A stretch of DNA of 48,248 nt, taken from contig NZ_JAAFKG010000029.1 of assembly GCF_013299185.1 (NCBI RefSeq), forward strand, positions 1 through 48,248, given 5' to 3'. A model generated the notes under the pieces. The model saw only the letters and a list, made by a program, of their open reading frames with translations. It was not told the origin of the DNA and searched no databases. The translations under genes and the position numbers were made by a program. This document shows positions 19,811 through 28,600 of this stretch, piece by piece (the stretch's first letter is position 1; each line of letters begins with the position of its first letter). The stretch comes from Microcoleus sp. bin48.metabat.b7b8b9.023 (GTDB lineage: Bacteria; Cyanobacteriota; Cyanobacteriia; Cyanobacteriales; Microcoleaceae).

Positions 19811-19978
19811 CGCTCTCCTCACAAATCGCTATGCGCTCGTATCTGATGTATTTAGAATAGCTAACGATTATAGCTTTAGTGGTGCAGATTTGGAGTTGAG
19901 TTTTGCGATCGCCTCTAATTTTAGCTGAATTGATGTTGGTGGGCGGCTGAGGTCGATCGCGCGTCTGACAACATCCAG

Positions 19979-20464
19979 CTAGCGCCGACGAATCCTGCGC
20001 GCCCAGGCTCTGAAGTAAGTGCCCACCGGAAATTGATAAAATTCAGCTACCAACCACAGCACTATGCCTAAATGGGACAAAAAGGCTAAGCCCGTCCAAG
20101 CTGCCGGGAACCACGACAAACGGCTGCCGGGAACCGGAGGAAAATAGTAAGCTGAAAGTCCGAGCAAGGTAGTGGGAAGGAAGATTAGACCGATCGCGGC
20201 GGCAAAATAAGACCATCCGAATTCGGTGCCTTCGAGGTGTGCTCCTATCCATTTTTTGCCGTCCCAGTGCCATGTTACGGGCGGTTGGCGATCGGCCATT
20301 TTCAGTAATTGTCTTTCTTCGCTGGCGGTAAAAATGTGCTGGCAGAAGTTGCAACCGAGGGCTTCCATCATCGGCATGGTGGAAATTTGACCGGTGCGAC
20401 AGACAGGGCAGGGATATGTATCTTGATGGTTGAAAGGTCGGGTTGATGGTTTGAGAGTCTGCAT
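19979..20464 (-). CDS. Conserved zinc-ribbon membrane protein
   Basis: 161 residues, function unknown. The N-terminus holds a zinc ribbon of CPVC (about 19-22) and CNFC (about 38-41) in YPCPVCRTGQIS and EALGCNFCQHIF. Next is a short soluble stretch with WHWDGKKWIGAHLEGTEFG. Two transmembrane helices follow: YFAAAIGLIFLPTTLLGLSAYYF and WTGLAFLSHLGIVLWLVAEFY. A basic tail (RAWARRIRRR) suggests a cytoplasmic C-terminus. I recognise it only as a cyanobacterial conserved type. The neighbours, carbamoyltransferase upstream of it in coordinates and NAD kinase beyond, are on the same strand but separated by repeats. Confidence 0.7.
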   Translation of the reverse strand: MQTLKPSTRPFNHQDTYPCPVCRTGQISTMPMMEALGCNFCQHIFTASEERQLLKMADRQPPVTWHWDGKKWIGAHLEGTEFGWSYFAAAIGLIFLPTTLLGLSAYYFPPVPGSRLSWFPAAWTGLAFLSHLGIVLWLVAEFYQFPVGTYFRAWARRIRRR

Positions 20465-20514
20465 GGATCGGGCTGCTTGTCAAGATATTCAGCGATCTTA
20501 ACAGAGTTCGATCC

Positions 20515-20862
20515 TAAGGTATGTTGTTGCGCTTGAGCGCTCTTCCGGAGATTGTGGAAAAGAGCGCTAATCGGACTTAAGTCCAAAATTAAGGTACGTA
20601 GTTGCGCTTGAGCGCTCTTTCGGACATTGTAGAAAAGAGAACTAATCAAACTTCAGTCCAAATCTTAAGGTACGTAGTTGCGCTTGAGCGCTCTTTCGGA
20701 GATTGTGGAAAAGAGCGCTTAAGCGCAACTACGTACCTAATTGAAGCGCTCTTTTAGAGATTGTGGAAAAGAGCGCTTAAGCGCAACAACGTACCTAATT
20801 AAAGCGCTCTTTTATAGATTGTGGAAAAGAGCGCTGAAGCGCAACAACGTACCTAATCAAAC
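20515..20862. repeat. Cluster of six GCGCTCTTT...AAAGAGCGC palindromic repeats
   Basis: Six copies of GCGCTCTT(T/C)...GATTGTGG-AAAAGAGCGC fill the spacer. The first three are preceded by GGTACGTAGTTGCGCTTGA and the last three are followed by its inverse. The third copy has both arms: 20668-20738 forms a near-perfect 29-bp stem (AGGTACGTAGTTGCGCTTGA... outward) around a 12-base loop. GGACTTAAGTCC and ACTTCAGTCC remnants lie between copies. No gene is visible. Confidence 0.8.
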
Positions 20863-20867
20863 TTCGA

Positions 20868-21788
20868 TTAATTGCGGTGATTGTTGGTGTACCGAATTCG
20901 GGCTCCGGCCCACTGAAGTTTTTCCCTCAATGTGCCGTAATAAGAATAGTTTTCCCGCAAAATGATAAATTTGGCTTCGCAGTCGGCCATCCGCACATCT
21001 ACGCGCTGTCCCGGCCAAATTGCTGTAGATAAAATGCCGTCCATCCAGAGTTTTGTGCTGAGTTCGTAATCTGCTAAGGGCCAAATGCTGACGACGGAAC
21101 CGGGCGGCAAAACTACAGCCCGACTGGATAAACTTAAAGGGCAAATCGGAGTAACTGCGATCGCATCCATTCCCGAGTGGATAATCGGCCCGTTGGCAGA
21201 TGCGGTGTAGCAAGTCGAACCGGTAGGAGTTGCCACAATTAAACCGTCGCCTTGATATTGATCGACTACTTCGCCGTCAACTTCCATTTCTAGAATACAG
21301 CTCGGCATTCGATCGGCAGAAGCAGGTTTGACACACATTTCATTCAGTGCCAAAAATCGATCGCTTTGGGGTTCGAGATTAGTTCTGTTTCCCTCAAAAA
21401 CCGCCGCCTGCAACATCATCCGCTTCTGCACGGCATACCTATCTTCGGCCAGCCTATCCCAAATCTCCTCAGTATTTTGGAAATCCTCAAAAGACTCGGT
21501 TAAAAAACCCAGATGTCCGCCGACATTCGCAGCTAAAATCGGGATGCCGTCAGCAGACAAATTCCGGGCTGCCGCCAGGGCGGTACCGTCGCCACCGAGA
21601 ACTACGGCTAGATCGATCGGGCTGCTGCTAGAAGCTAAAAACACCGGATACGGGTTATCTTTCGGGCCGCTGGGGCCCATTAAAACTTGACAGCCGCGAC
21701 TTTCTAACTGGCGGGCACATTGTTCTGCCCACCGCTGGCTGAGGGTGTCTCTGGCTTTGTGGGCGATAATTACTTGTTTTAGTTGCAC
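20868..21788 (-). CDS. nadK: NAD kinase
   Basis: 306 residues, full length for the PpnK family. It phosphorylates NAD to NADP with ATP or polyphosphate in the cytoplasm. The active-site GGDGT motif (GGDGTALAAARNL, about 65-77) contains the catalytic Asp. NVGGHLGFLTE follows. The second conserved block is ALNEMCVKPA, in place of the common NE motif context. The substrate-binding TPTGSTCYTASANGPIIH and the C-terminal PICPLSLSSRAVVLPP are also present. The start MQLKQVIIAHKARD is typical. Cyanobacteria usually have two NAD kinases; which one this is was not resolved. The stop is followed directly by the palindromic cluster at 20.5-20.9 kb. Confidence 0.93.
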   Translation of the reverse strand: MQLKQVIIAHKARDTLSQRWAEQCARQLESRGCQVLMGPSGPKDNPYPVFLASSSSPIDLAVVLGGDGTALAAARNLSADGIPILAANVGGHLGFLTESFEDFQNTEEIWDRLAEDRYAVQKRMMLQAAVFEGNRTNLEPQSDRFLALNEMCVKPASADRMPSCILEMEVDGEVVDQYQGDGLIVATPTGSTCYTASANGPIIHSGMDAIAVTPICPLSLSSRAVVLPPGSVVSIWPLADYELSTKLWMDGILSTAIWPGQRVDVRMADCEAKFIILRENYSYYGTLREKLQWAGARIRYTNNHRN

Positions 21789-21793
21789 AATTA

Positions 21794-21828
21794 ATTTGGG
21801 ATTTGGGATTTGGGATTTGGGATTTTAG
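21794..21828. repeat. Heptameric tandem repeat (ATTTGGG)
   Basis: Four to five ATTTGGG units directly upstream of NAD kinase; an STRR-like sequence. A related ATTTTAG/ATTTGGG run lies at 24150-24180. Confidence 0.65.
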
Positions 21829-21934
21829 ACTGAACTAAAAAATCTCAAAGTGTTCGATCGCACAAATTGATTTCGGACATCATTTTAGATATTAAACTAT
21901 TCTTGAAAATTGCGAGGCATAGCCAAAGCATCTG

Positions 21935-21959
21935 CGTTCCTCGGCAGCGCCGGGGAACG
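21935..21959. repeat. Short perfect hairpin
   Basis: CGTTCCTCGGC-AGC-GCCGGGGAACG forms an 11-bp stem with one G-T pair and a 3-base loop. No T-run follows on either strand, so it is more like a REP-type palindrome than a terminator. Confidence 0.55.
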
Positions 21960-22008
21960 AGAATTCCCAATTGTTTAATCGAAAATCGCCAATCGAAAAT
22001 AATATTGA

Positions 22009-23979
22009 TTACCCGTCGGTACTTCGGGATTTGGGCTGCGGCCAGATAATACTGGTATCGGAGGCGAGGATGCGAGAAACTGCGATCGCCCCAAAACGGT
22101 TGAGGTGGCTGGGATCGAAGAAATAGTCGTTGCGATTTGGCCACCGCTGGGACAAGTCGCGGAAGGCGAAGCCTTTTTGTCGCGAGAGTTGCTGCATTCG
22201 TTGTCTAAACTGCTGTTCTGCCCACCGACGAGTTGGATCTAGGTAGTCGTCGGTGAGGGGCAAATTGACGAAAATTAGGGGGATTTTCCGAGTTTTGGTA
22301 AATGCTACGACTGAATTAAAGGCTGTTGCTTGTTTGCCGCTGAGGTTGAAGTCTTCGTAGTCGCGATCGTACTGGCCTGAAACGTAAGCGCGTTGTCGAT
22401 AATATGTGTTGGGATTGTAACTTCCCGACATAGGCATGAATCCGTTAGAGTCGATCGCATCTGCCAATTCGCTGACTTGTCTGATTGCTACTACTTTTGT
22501 TTGTGATACTGCATTCTGGGTAACAGGCAAGATGCCTGTTCCACTGTTGAGGAATTTGGCTGTGGGGTGGGCATCTTGCCCGCCCGAGTCAGCAACAGGC
22601 AAGATGCCTGTTCCACTGTTGAGGAATTTGACTGTGGGGTGGACATTTTGTCGGCCCCAGTCAGCAACAGGCAAGATGCCTGTTCCACTGTTGAGGAATT
22701 TGACTGTGGGGTGGGCATCTTGCCCGCCCCAGTCAGCAACAGGCAAGATGCCTGTTCCACTATTGAGTAATTTGGCTGTGGGGTGGACATTTTGTCGGCC
22801 CCAGTCAGCAACAGGCAAGATGCCTGTTCCACTGTTGAGGAATTTGGCTGTGGGGTGGACATCTTGCCCGCGCCAGTCAGCAACAGGCAAGAGGCCTGTT
22901 CCACTGTTGAGGAATTTGGCTGTGGGGTGGGCATCTTGCCCGCCCGAGTCAGCAACAGGCAAGAGGCCTGTTCCACTATTAAGAAATTTGACTGTGGGGA
23001 GTAGGGGTTGGGCATCTTGCCCGCCCCTAACCGATGCCTGCGATCGGCGGAAAATGCCGTCGCCATCGGTGTTACAAGACTGCGGGAATCGGTAACACTG
23101 GGGCGTCACGTTAGGTTCACCAGACGGGAGTTTGGGGCGAACGCCTGCTGCTAAAAGCTGGCTGCCTTCAGAATCGACGATCGAATTAAAAGTGCGATCG
23201 TCCCGGCCGCTGTTAAATGCGCGCACGCCGTCCGCCCAGACAATCATTTGAGGTAAATGTTCGGGTTTCAACAGCCGTCGCAGTTGAAAGTCAACAACTT
23301 GGGCAGTTGCGCCGTTGACAGCAAAGTTAAATACCTTTAAACCCGGACTCCCGTTAGCAGCCAAAGATTGTTTTAGCTGTTTGGGATCGACGCCCTGCAA
23401 CGCCCGGGAACTGCCGACAATCAAAACATCTGGCGGCCCGACCGCTGCAACGTAGGATAGGTATAGTTCTAGCTGTTCGTCGAGTAAATCGCTGCTGAAG
23501 CTCACTGTACTGGCTTGCGATCGACTTGCGCCCGCTTGCTGTTGTGCATAAAGCAGATTTTTCATGTACTCGGTGACTTTTTTTTCAGCAAACGCCCGCC
23601 TGGGACTACCGGGGGGAACCGCTTGCATCCAGGCTACCGCTTGCACCCATTGGGCTGCTACTTCGTCCCACTCTTGTTTTGAATTGGCTGATTGAGCCAA
23701 ATTGGCGGCCTTGGTGGCAAAGTTAACTGAATCTCCAAAGGGGTCGTTTTGGGCGCAGGAAGGAACGCTGATCGATTTTTGGCGTTTGTTGGGGTTTTTG
23801 GCTAACACAGAGGTTGGCGGCTGTGCTAGGACGGAGGAAGATGCGATCGTCCGAGAGGGCGCTGTGGTGTTGGGCGGCTTTGTTGATGAACATCCGACGG
23901 TTAAGGCGAGTAAAGCAACAGCGGCGCCAGCACGTTGAAAGATGCTAGTGCTGAGGTTAGCAATGTAGCGGCGAATCAT
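22009..23979 (-). CDS. DUF1574-like SGNH-fold lipoprotein with seven in-frame 24-residue repeats
   Basis: 656 residues. The lipoprotein signal ends in ALTVGCSS (lipobox cysteine at about 30). A helical region follows (about 70-150). The SGNH-like domain begins with DVLIVGSSRALQGVDPKQL and NFAVNGATAQVVDFQLRRL. The C-terminus carries FDPSHLNRFGAIAVSRIL with the Asp/His pair. Residues about 320-485 are seven copies of a 24-residue unit (KFLNSGTGILPVADWGGQDAHPTA, described here by its GTGILPV and GQDAHPT blocks). They are encoded by a 72-bp palindromic DNA repeat and split the SGNH-like fold. The protein is probably envelope-bound, and its function is unknown. The repeats look like inserted selfish DNA, not an original domain. 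Confidence 0.8.
   Translation of the reverse strand: MIRRYIANLSTSIFQRAGAAVALLALTVGCSSTKPPNTTAPSRTIASSSVLAQPPTSVLAKNPNKRQKSISVPSCAQNDPFGDSVNFATKAANLAQSANSKQEWDEVAAQWVQAVAWMQAVPPGSPRRAFAEKKVTEYMKNLLYAQQQAGASRSQASTVSFSSDLLDEQLELYLSYVAAVGPPDVLIVGSSRALQGVDPKQLKQSLAANGSPGLKVFNFAVNGATAQVVDFQLRRLLKPEHLPQMIVWADGVRAFNSGRDDRTFNSIVDSEGSQLLAAGVRPKLPSGEPNVTPQCYRFPQSCNTDGDGIFRRSQASVRGGQDAQPLLPTVKFLNSGTGLLPVADSGGQDAHPTAKFLNSGTGLLPVADWRGQDVHPTAKFLNSGTGILPVADWGRQNVHPTAKLLNSGTGILPVADWGGQDAHPTVKFLNSGTGILPVADWGRQNVHPTVKFLNSGTGILPVADSGGQDAHPTAKFLNSGTGILPVTQNAVSQTKVVAIRQVSELADAIDSNGFMPMSGSYNPNTYYRQRAYVSGQYDRDYEDFNLSGKQATAFNSVVAFTKTRKIPLIFVNLPLTDDYLDPTRRWAEQQFRQRMQQLSRQKGFAFRDLSQRWPNRNDYFFDPSHLNRFGAIAVSRILASDTSIIWPQPKSRSTDG
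22519..23037. repeat. Seven in-frame 72-bp repeats in the DUF1574-like gene
   Basis: The block AACAGGCAAGATGCCTGTTC starts at 22522, 22594, 22666, 22738, 22810, 22882 and 22954, exactly 72 bases apart each time. Each unit contains the palindrome GGCAAGATGCC and a second arm GGGCATCTTGCCCGCC or GGACATTTTGTCGGCC. Point differences are spread over units, and lengths do not vary until the last. Confidence 0.9.
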
Positions 23980-24190
23980 ACACTTTCACCGATCGCGAAA
24001 CATTACTAGATATTACCTTAAATGTTAAATTCCGCGACTTCTGAGAGTGATGCAGGGATCTGGGTGTCCTGTTTGTTTAGCCGTTGTTGACTTAATTGTG
24101 TATTTCGGTGTCGGATTTCATGACGGCTGTGGCTGCAAGGACGATCTATTTGAGATTTTAGATTTGGGATTTTAGATTGTGAGATTCTTT

Positions 24191-25636
24191 CTAATCTATC
24201 GAACTCTTAACCAAAGGTCTGTTTGCTACAAATTGCTTGACACGATTCACTAATAAATAGCACGACAAACCAGCAAGAGCTGCTATGACAATTACCCTTA
24301 ACTGCTTGAGTGCAAATAGCAAAGAGTGCGAAAATGACAGTTTCATAGCCTGGTTGTCGCCGTAAATTTGAGTATCTATTGGCTTAAAAATGTACATCAA
24401 AGCATTTAAAAATGAACTCGGATGCTGTTCGCTAACCGCTACAAAAGGATGATTTACACCGACAAAAGAGATGATAATCGACAGACAACTCACAAATATA
24501 AAAGCTTTTCTCAAATTCTTGGAACTTTTGATATCCTCGCTGATTTGAGCTAACGGTAAGCAGAGCAAAAACATAAGATTGGCATACCATCTGACTCCAT
24601 AAGAATACCCACTGTAATTGTTAGAACGCAGAATGTACATCAGGACGTAGGCGGATGATGCCAAAAGAATTAATAGATATTCTTGGCGATACTTGAATTC
24701 TTTGTTTCGTAAAATCTTCACAAAACCAAAAATCGAGAATACCAGAATAGGAGTATAAGAAATTAAGCCTCGATGACCTATTATCATGTGAAAAGCATAA
24801 TTCAAAAGGGCTGGAAAATTTGAATGATATGCTAAGCCTGAAAGGGTTGTGCTATCGAAGGCAGAACCTGGATATTCCCACAGGGATTGATTCATGGAAG
24901 GTGGCCGCAGGCTACCAGACGTGTAAAAATTTAACTGTAAGTAAATCACCATGACTAAAGCGCCAGCCAAAGCAAAAACTATCTTTGATTTCAGAGGTTT
25001 ATTGAAAAAGCTGACAGCGAAAAACGGGACAAAAATAAAAGCTACTACATCAATGCTCCCAGCCAGTGTAATTAACAGACCTGAGAGCAAAGAATATCTA
25101 ATACTTTCTTTGACCCTGAGCAAATAGTAAAATCCTGCCATCAGTAAACTTGCACTAACTACATGATTGCTAAATACGGTTGAGTAAGGTAGCAGCAGAG
25201 TTCCTGTACCAGCAATTATTATAACTACATCTATCCATGTTTCCTCTACTGCCAAAAACTTAAATATCCTGTACAAATAGACTATGCCCGTGGCTGTAGC
25301 CACCCCTACAACTAAAATTATCAGTAGGGTATTAGTGAGCATGAATTGATTTTTGAAAGAGATACCAAACACCTTCAGCAGAGCGTAAAAGAATGAACCA
25401 TATATGGATAGAATAGGAGGCTTGTCAGAGTAGAAGTGGCCTTGGTATAAGTATTTATCGATAGTCCAAATAAATCGGGAATTGTCAATAATGAAGGTAT
25501 GGAAATCTACGAGAGATTCAATCGTGGCTAACCTGGAAGCATCGTTGCTAGTTGCTACTGGTCTTGTCAGTAGGGCAAATAGACCTAAAAACACTGAAAA
25601 AATTTGCCATTCTTTTTGAATTCTCATGCTCTGCAT
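24191..25636 (-). CDS. Polytopic membrane protein, possible GT-C type glycosyltransferase
   Basis: 481 residues with about ten or more hydrophobic segments and a short soluble N-terminus. An early loop, TSNDASRLATIESLVDFHTFIID, is placed where GT-C transferases (ArnT/PMT-like) carry an acidic active site. SDKPPILSIYGSFFYALL is typical of the following loop region (DKPP is a common GT-C feature). The C-terminal part is membrane helices ending RPLVKSSID. Such enzymes move sugars from lipid carriers to proteins or glycans outside the membrane. The assignment is by motif and topology only. Start choice between 25636 and 25627 is open. It lies 52 bases downstream of cobN on the same strand. Confidence 0.6.
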   Translation of the reverse strand: MQSMRIQKEWQIFSVFLGLFALLTRPVATSNDASRLATIESLVDFHTFIIDNSRFIWTIDKYLYQGHFYSDKPPILSIYGSFFYALLKVFGISFKNQFMLTNTLLIILVVGVATATGIVYLYRIFKFLAVEETWIDVVIIIAGTGTLLLPYSTVFSNHVVSASLLMAGFYYLLRVKESIRYSLLSGLLITLAGSIDVVAFIFVPFFAVSFFNKPLKSKIVFALAGALVMVIYLQLNFYTSGSLRPPSMNQSLWEYPGSAFDSTTLSGLAYHSNFPALLNYAFHMIIGHRGLISYTPILVFSIFGFVKILRNKEFKYRQEYLLILLASSAYVLMYILRSNNYSGYSYGVRWYANLMFLLCLPLAQISEDIKSSKNLRKAFIFVSCLSIIISFVGVNHPFVAVSEQHPSSFLNALMYIFKPIDTQIYGDNQAMKLSFSHSLLFALKQLRVIVIAALAGLSCYLLVNRVKQFVANRPLVKSSID

Positions 25637-25688
25637 CCAAATTTTATAGATTCAAATCGATCAACCTTTGTAACAATCGCTTAACAAA

Positions 25689-28600
25689 TTACTGCGATTC
25701 GATGACTGCTTCGGCTTCCAGGGCGATCGATCGCAATTTATCAATGATATCCTGACTGGCACTCTCCCACAACCCCCGCTGGCGAGCTTCTAACAATCTT
25801 TCCGCCATATCTCGCAGCGCCCAAGGATTGTTTTTTTGAATAAATCCCTGAACTTTTTCATCAAAAATGTAAGCCTGTGCAATTCCTTCATACATAAAAT
25901 CTTCAACGCAATTCGCCGTCGCATCGTAAGCAAACAAAAAATCGACAGTGGCGGCAATTTCAAAAGCACCTTTATAACCGTGGCGCATCGCCCCTTCAAT
26001 CCATTTCGGATTTACCGCCCTGCTGCGATAAACCCGCGCAATTTCTTCTCGCAGTTGTCGCACTTTTGGATTTTCGGGAATCGAGTTATCGCCGAAATAG
26101 GTTTCAGGATTTTTCCCTTGCAAATTGCGAATTGCCGCAGTCATTCCGCCTTGGAATTGATAGTAATCGTCGGAGTCGAGAATATCGTGTTCGCGGTTGT
26201 CTTGATTTTGCAGCACAATTTGCATTTGGCCGAGGCGTTTGGTAAATGCTTCGGGCGCCGAACATCCCCATTCACTCCCGGTAAATTCACCCCCCCTAGC
26301 CCCCCCTTGTAAAGGGGGAGGACAAGAAAGAGAAGCATTGGAATTAGCCCCCCCTTGATAAGGGGGGGTATTGGTGGAATTAGCCCCCCCTTGATAAGGG
26401 GGGGTTGGGGGGGTATTGGTGGAATTAGCCCCCCCTTGGTAAGGGGGGGTTGGGGGGGTATAGACTGGTGGTGAAGCGCTAAATTCACCCCCCCTAGCCC
26501 CCCCTTGTAAAGGGGGGGGACAAGAATTGGAATTAGCCCCCCCTTGTAAAGGGGGGGGACAAGAAAGAGAAGAGTTGGCATTAGCCACATCTTTACCAGA
26601 AGAAGTGGAGGGGGTACTTGTATAGGCGTAACTGCTCCAATTAATGTAAGCTGTTGCTAAATCCCCGTCGTCTGTCCAGTTTTGAGCTTCAATTATGCCC
26701 TGAAGTCCCGCACCATAAGCACCCGGCTTTGAACCAAAGACTCGAAATTGCGATCGCGCTTGGGCATCTTCCCGACTCAAACCAGCCAATTCCCAATCCA
26801 AAATCTCTTGTTTAACTTGTGCTGCTAAAGGATTGTCTTCCGCAGGTTCATCTAAATCTGCGACAGCTTTGACAGCCGAGTCAAACAAATCAATTAAATT
26901 AAAAAAAGCATCGCGGAAAAAGCCAGAAATCCGCAAAGTAACATCAACGCGCGGCCGCCCCAAAACAGAAACAGGCAAGATTTCAAAATCTACAACCCGG
27001 CGCGAAGGCCCATCCCAAATTGGTTGAACTCCGATTAATGCTAGGGCTTCAGCGATGTCGTCTCCGCCTGTCCGCATTGTCGATGTTCCCCACACTGACA
27101 AACCCAAAGTTTTAGGATATTCGCCATTTTCTTGAGTGTATCTTTCGATTAAAGTTTCGGCTGCAACTCTGCCAACTCTCCAAGCAGTTTCTGTGGGAAT
27201 GGCGCGGATATCTACCGAGTAAAAATTCCTGCCTGTGGGCAATACATCGGGCCTGCCGCGGGTGGGTGCGCCGGATGCACCGCTGGGGATGTGTTTCCCA
27301 TCTAGTCCGCGCAACAGGTTGGTGATTTCTTGGTTTGTTTGGAGGAGTGATGGTAAAAGATAATTGGCAATCCAATCTAATTCTTGTTGGGTTGATTCTC
27401 CAATTTTAACCGCAGGTGGATGCGGATGAACGCGGATATTTTTGATTAAATCATCTACTAATTCTGCGGCTTTTGCTTCTAATTCTGCGGTTAAATCGCC
27501 TGCGGTGGTTAAGGGATCGAAATCGTAATCTAAGTCTTTGGCGAGGGCGCGAGTTAAGCCGATGCGATTTGTGCTAGGATGGCGGGCGATCGCAATTATC
27601 AAATCTCGCAACTGTCTGCCTTGGGGACATTGACCAAAAATATGCAATCCGTCGCGGATTTGGGATTCTTTGAGTTCGCAAAGATAACCGTCGGTGCGGG
27701 TGATAAACTCGGTAAATTCGGATTTATTGAGTTGGATGCCTAAGTCTTTATCTAGATTTTCCTGGTTGGTGAGGGCTACAATGCGATCGCGAATCATCGG
27801 TAATCTGGACGGATCTAAGCTTTGGGCTTCGCAATATTCGTCGATTAAGGCTTCCAATTGCTGCAAAGGCCCGTAAAGTTCGGCGCGAGTCATCGGCGGG
27901 GTGAGGTGGTCGATTATCACGGCTTGCGATCGTCTTTTTGCCTGGGAACCCTCCCCCGGATCGTTGACAATAAACGGATAGAAATTCGGCAGCGCGCCCA
28001 ATGCGACTTCGGGATAACATTTATTAGATAGTGCCACACTTTTACCGGGAAGCCATTCTAAATTCCCGTGTTTTCCCGCATGAATTATCGCATCAATTCC
28101 CAACTTTTCCCGCAGCCAATAATAGTAAGCGAGATAATTGTGAGTTGGTTCCAAATCCGGTGCGTGATAGTTCAAACTAGGGTCAATTTCGTATCCCCGC
28201 GACGGTTGAATTCCCACAAATACATTGCCAAACTGAATCCCCGGAATCGGAAACAGATACGCATCCAGGTTCGTAGTAAGGACTTCAGTCCTTCTTTCCC
28301 CAGTCGCCAATCCCCATCTATTACAAATTCCATCCTGTACTTGCTGAGGCAAAGTTGCAAAATACTCTTCATATTCTGCCAAATCCAAATATTGATTAAC
28401 AGGCCGCAATTCCCGTCCTTCCGGGTCATTTGTCACACCGGAAATGAGCATTTCAATTAACTCACCGCCGCTGCTGGGAATGTTATCTACTCGATAACCG
28501 GCTTCCTGCATAGCTTTGAGGATTTCCACACAGCTAGCGGGCGTATCCAAGCCGACGCCGTTAGCTAAACGGGCGTTGCGGGTGGGATAATTTGCGAGAA

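Noticed and set aside
22436..23095. 219-residue plus-strand ORF opposite the DUF1574-like gene
   Set aside because: It consists almost entirely of the complementary reading of the 72-bp repeats. The minus-strand frame carries the lipoprotein signal and the conserved SGNH blocks.
26141..26590. 149-residue minus-strand ORF overlapping cobN
   Set aside because: It is an alternate-frame reading of the CCCCCCTT..AAGGGGGG repeats, while CobN motifs flank the array in the main frame.
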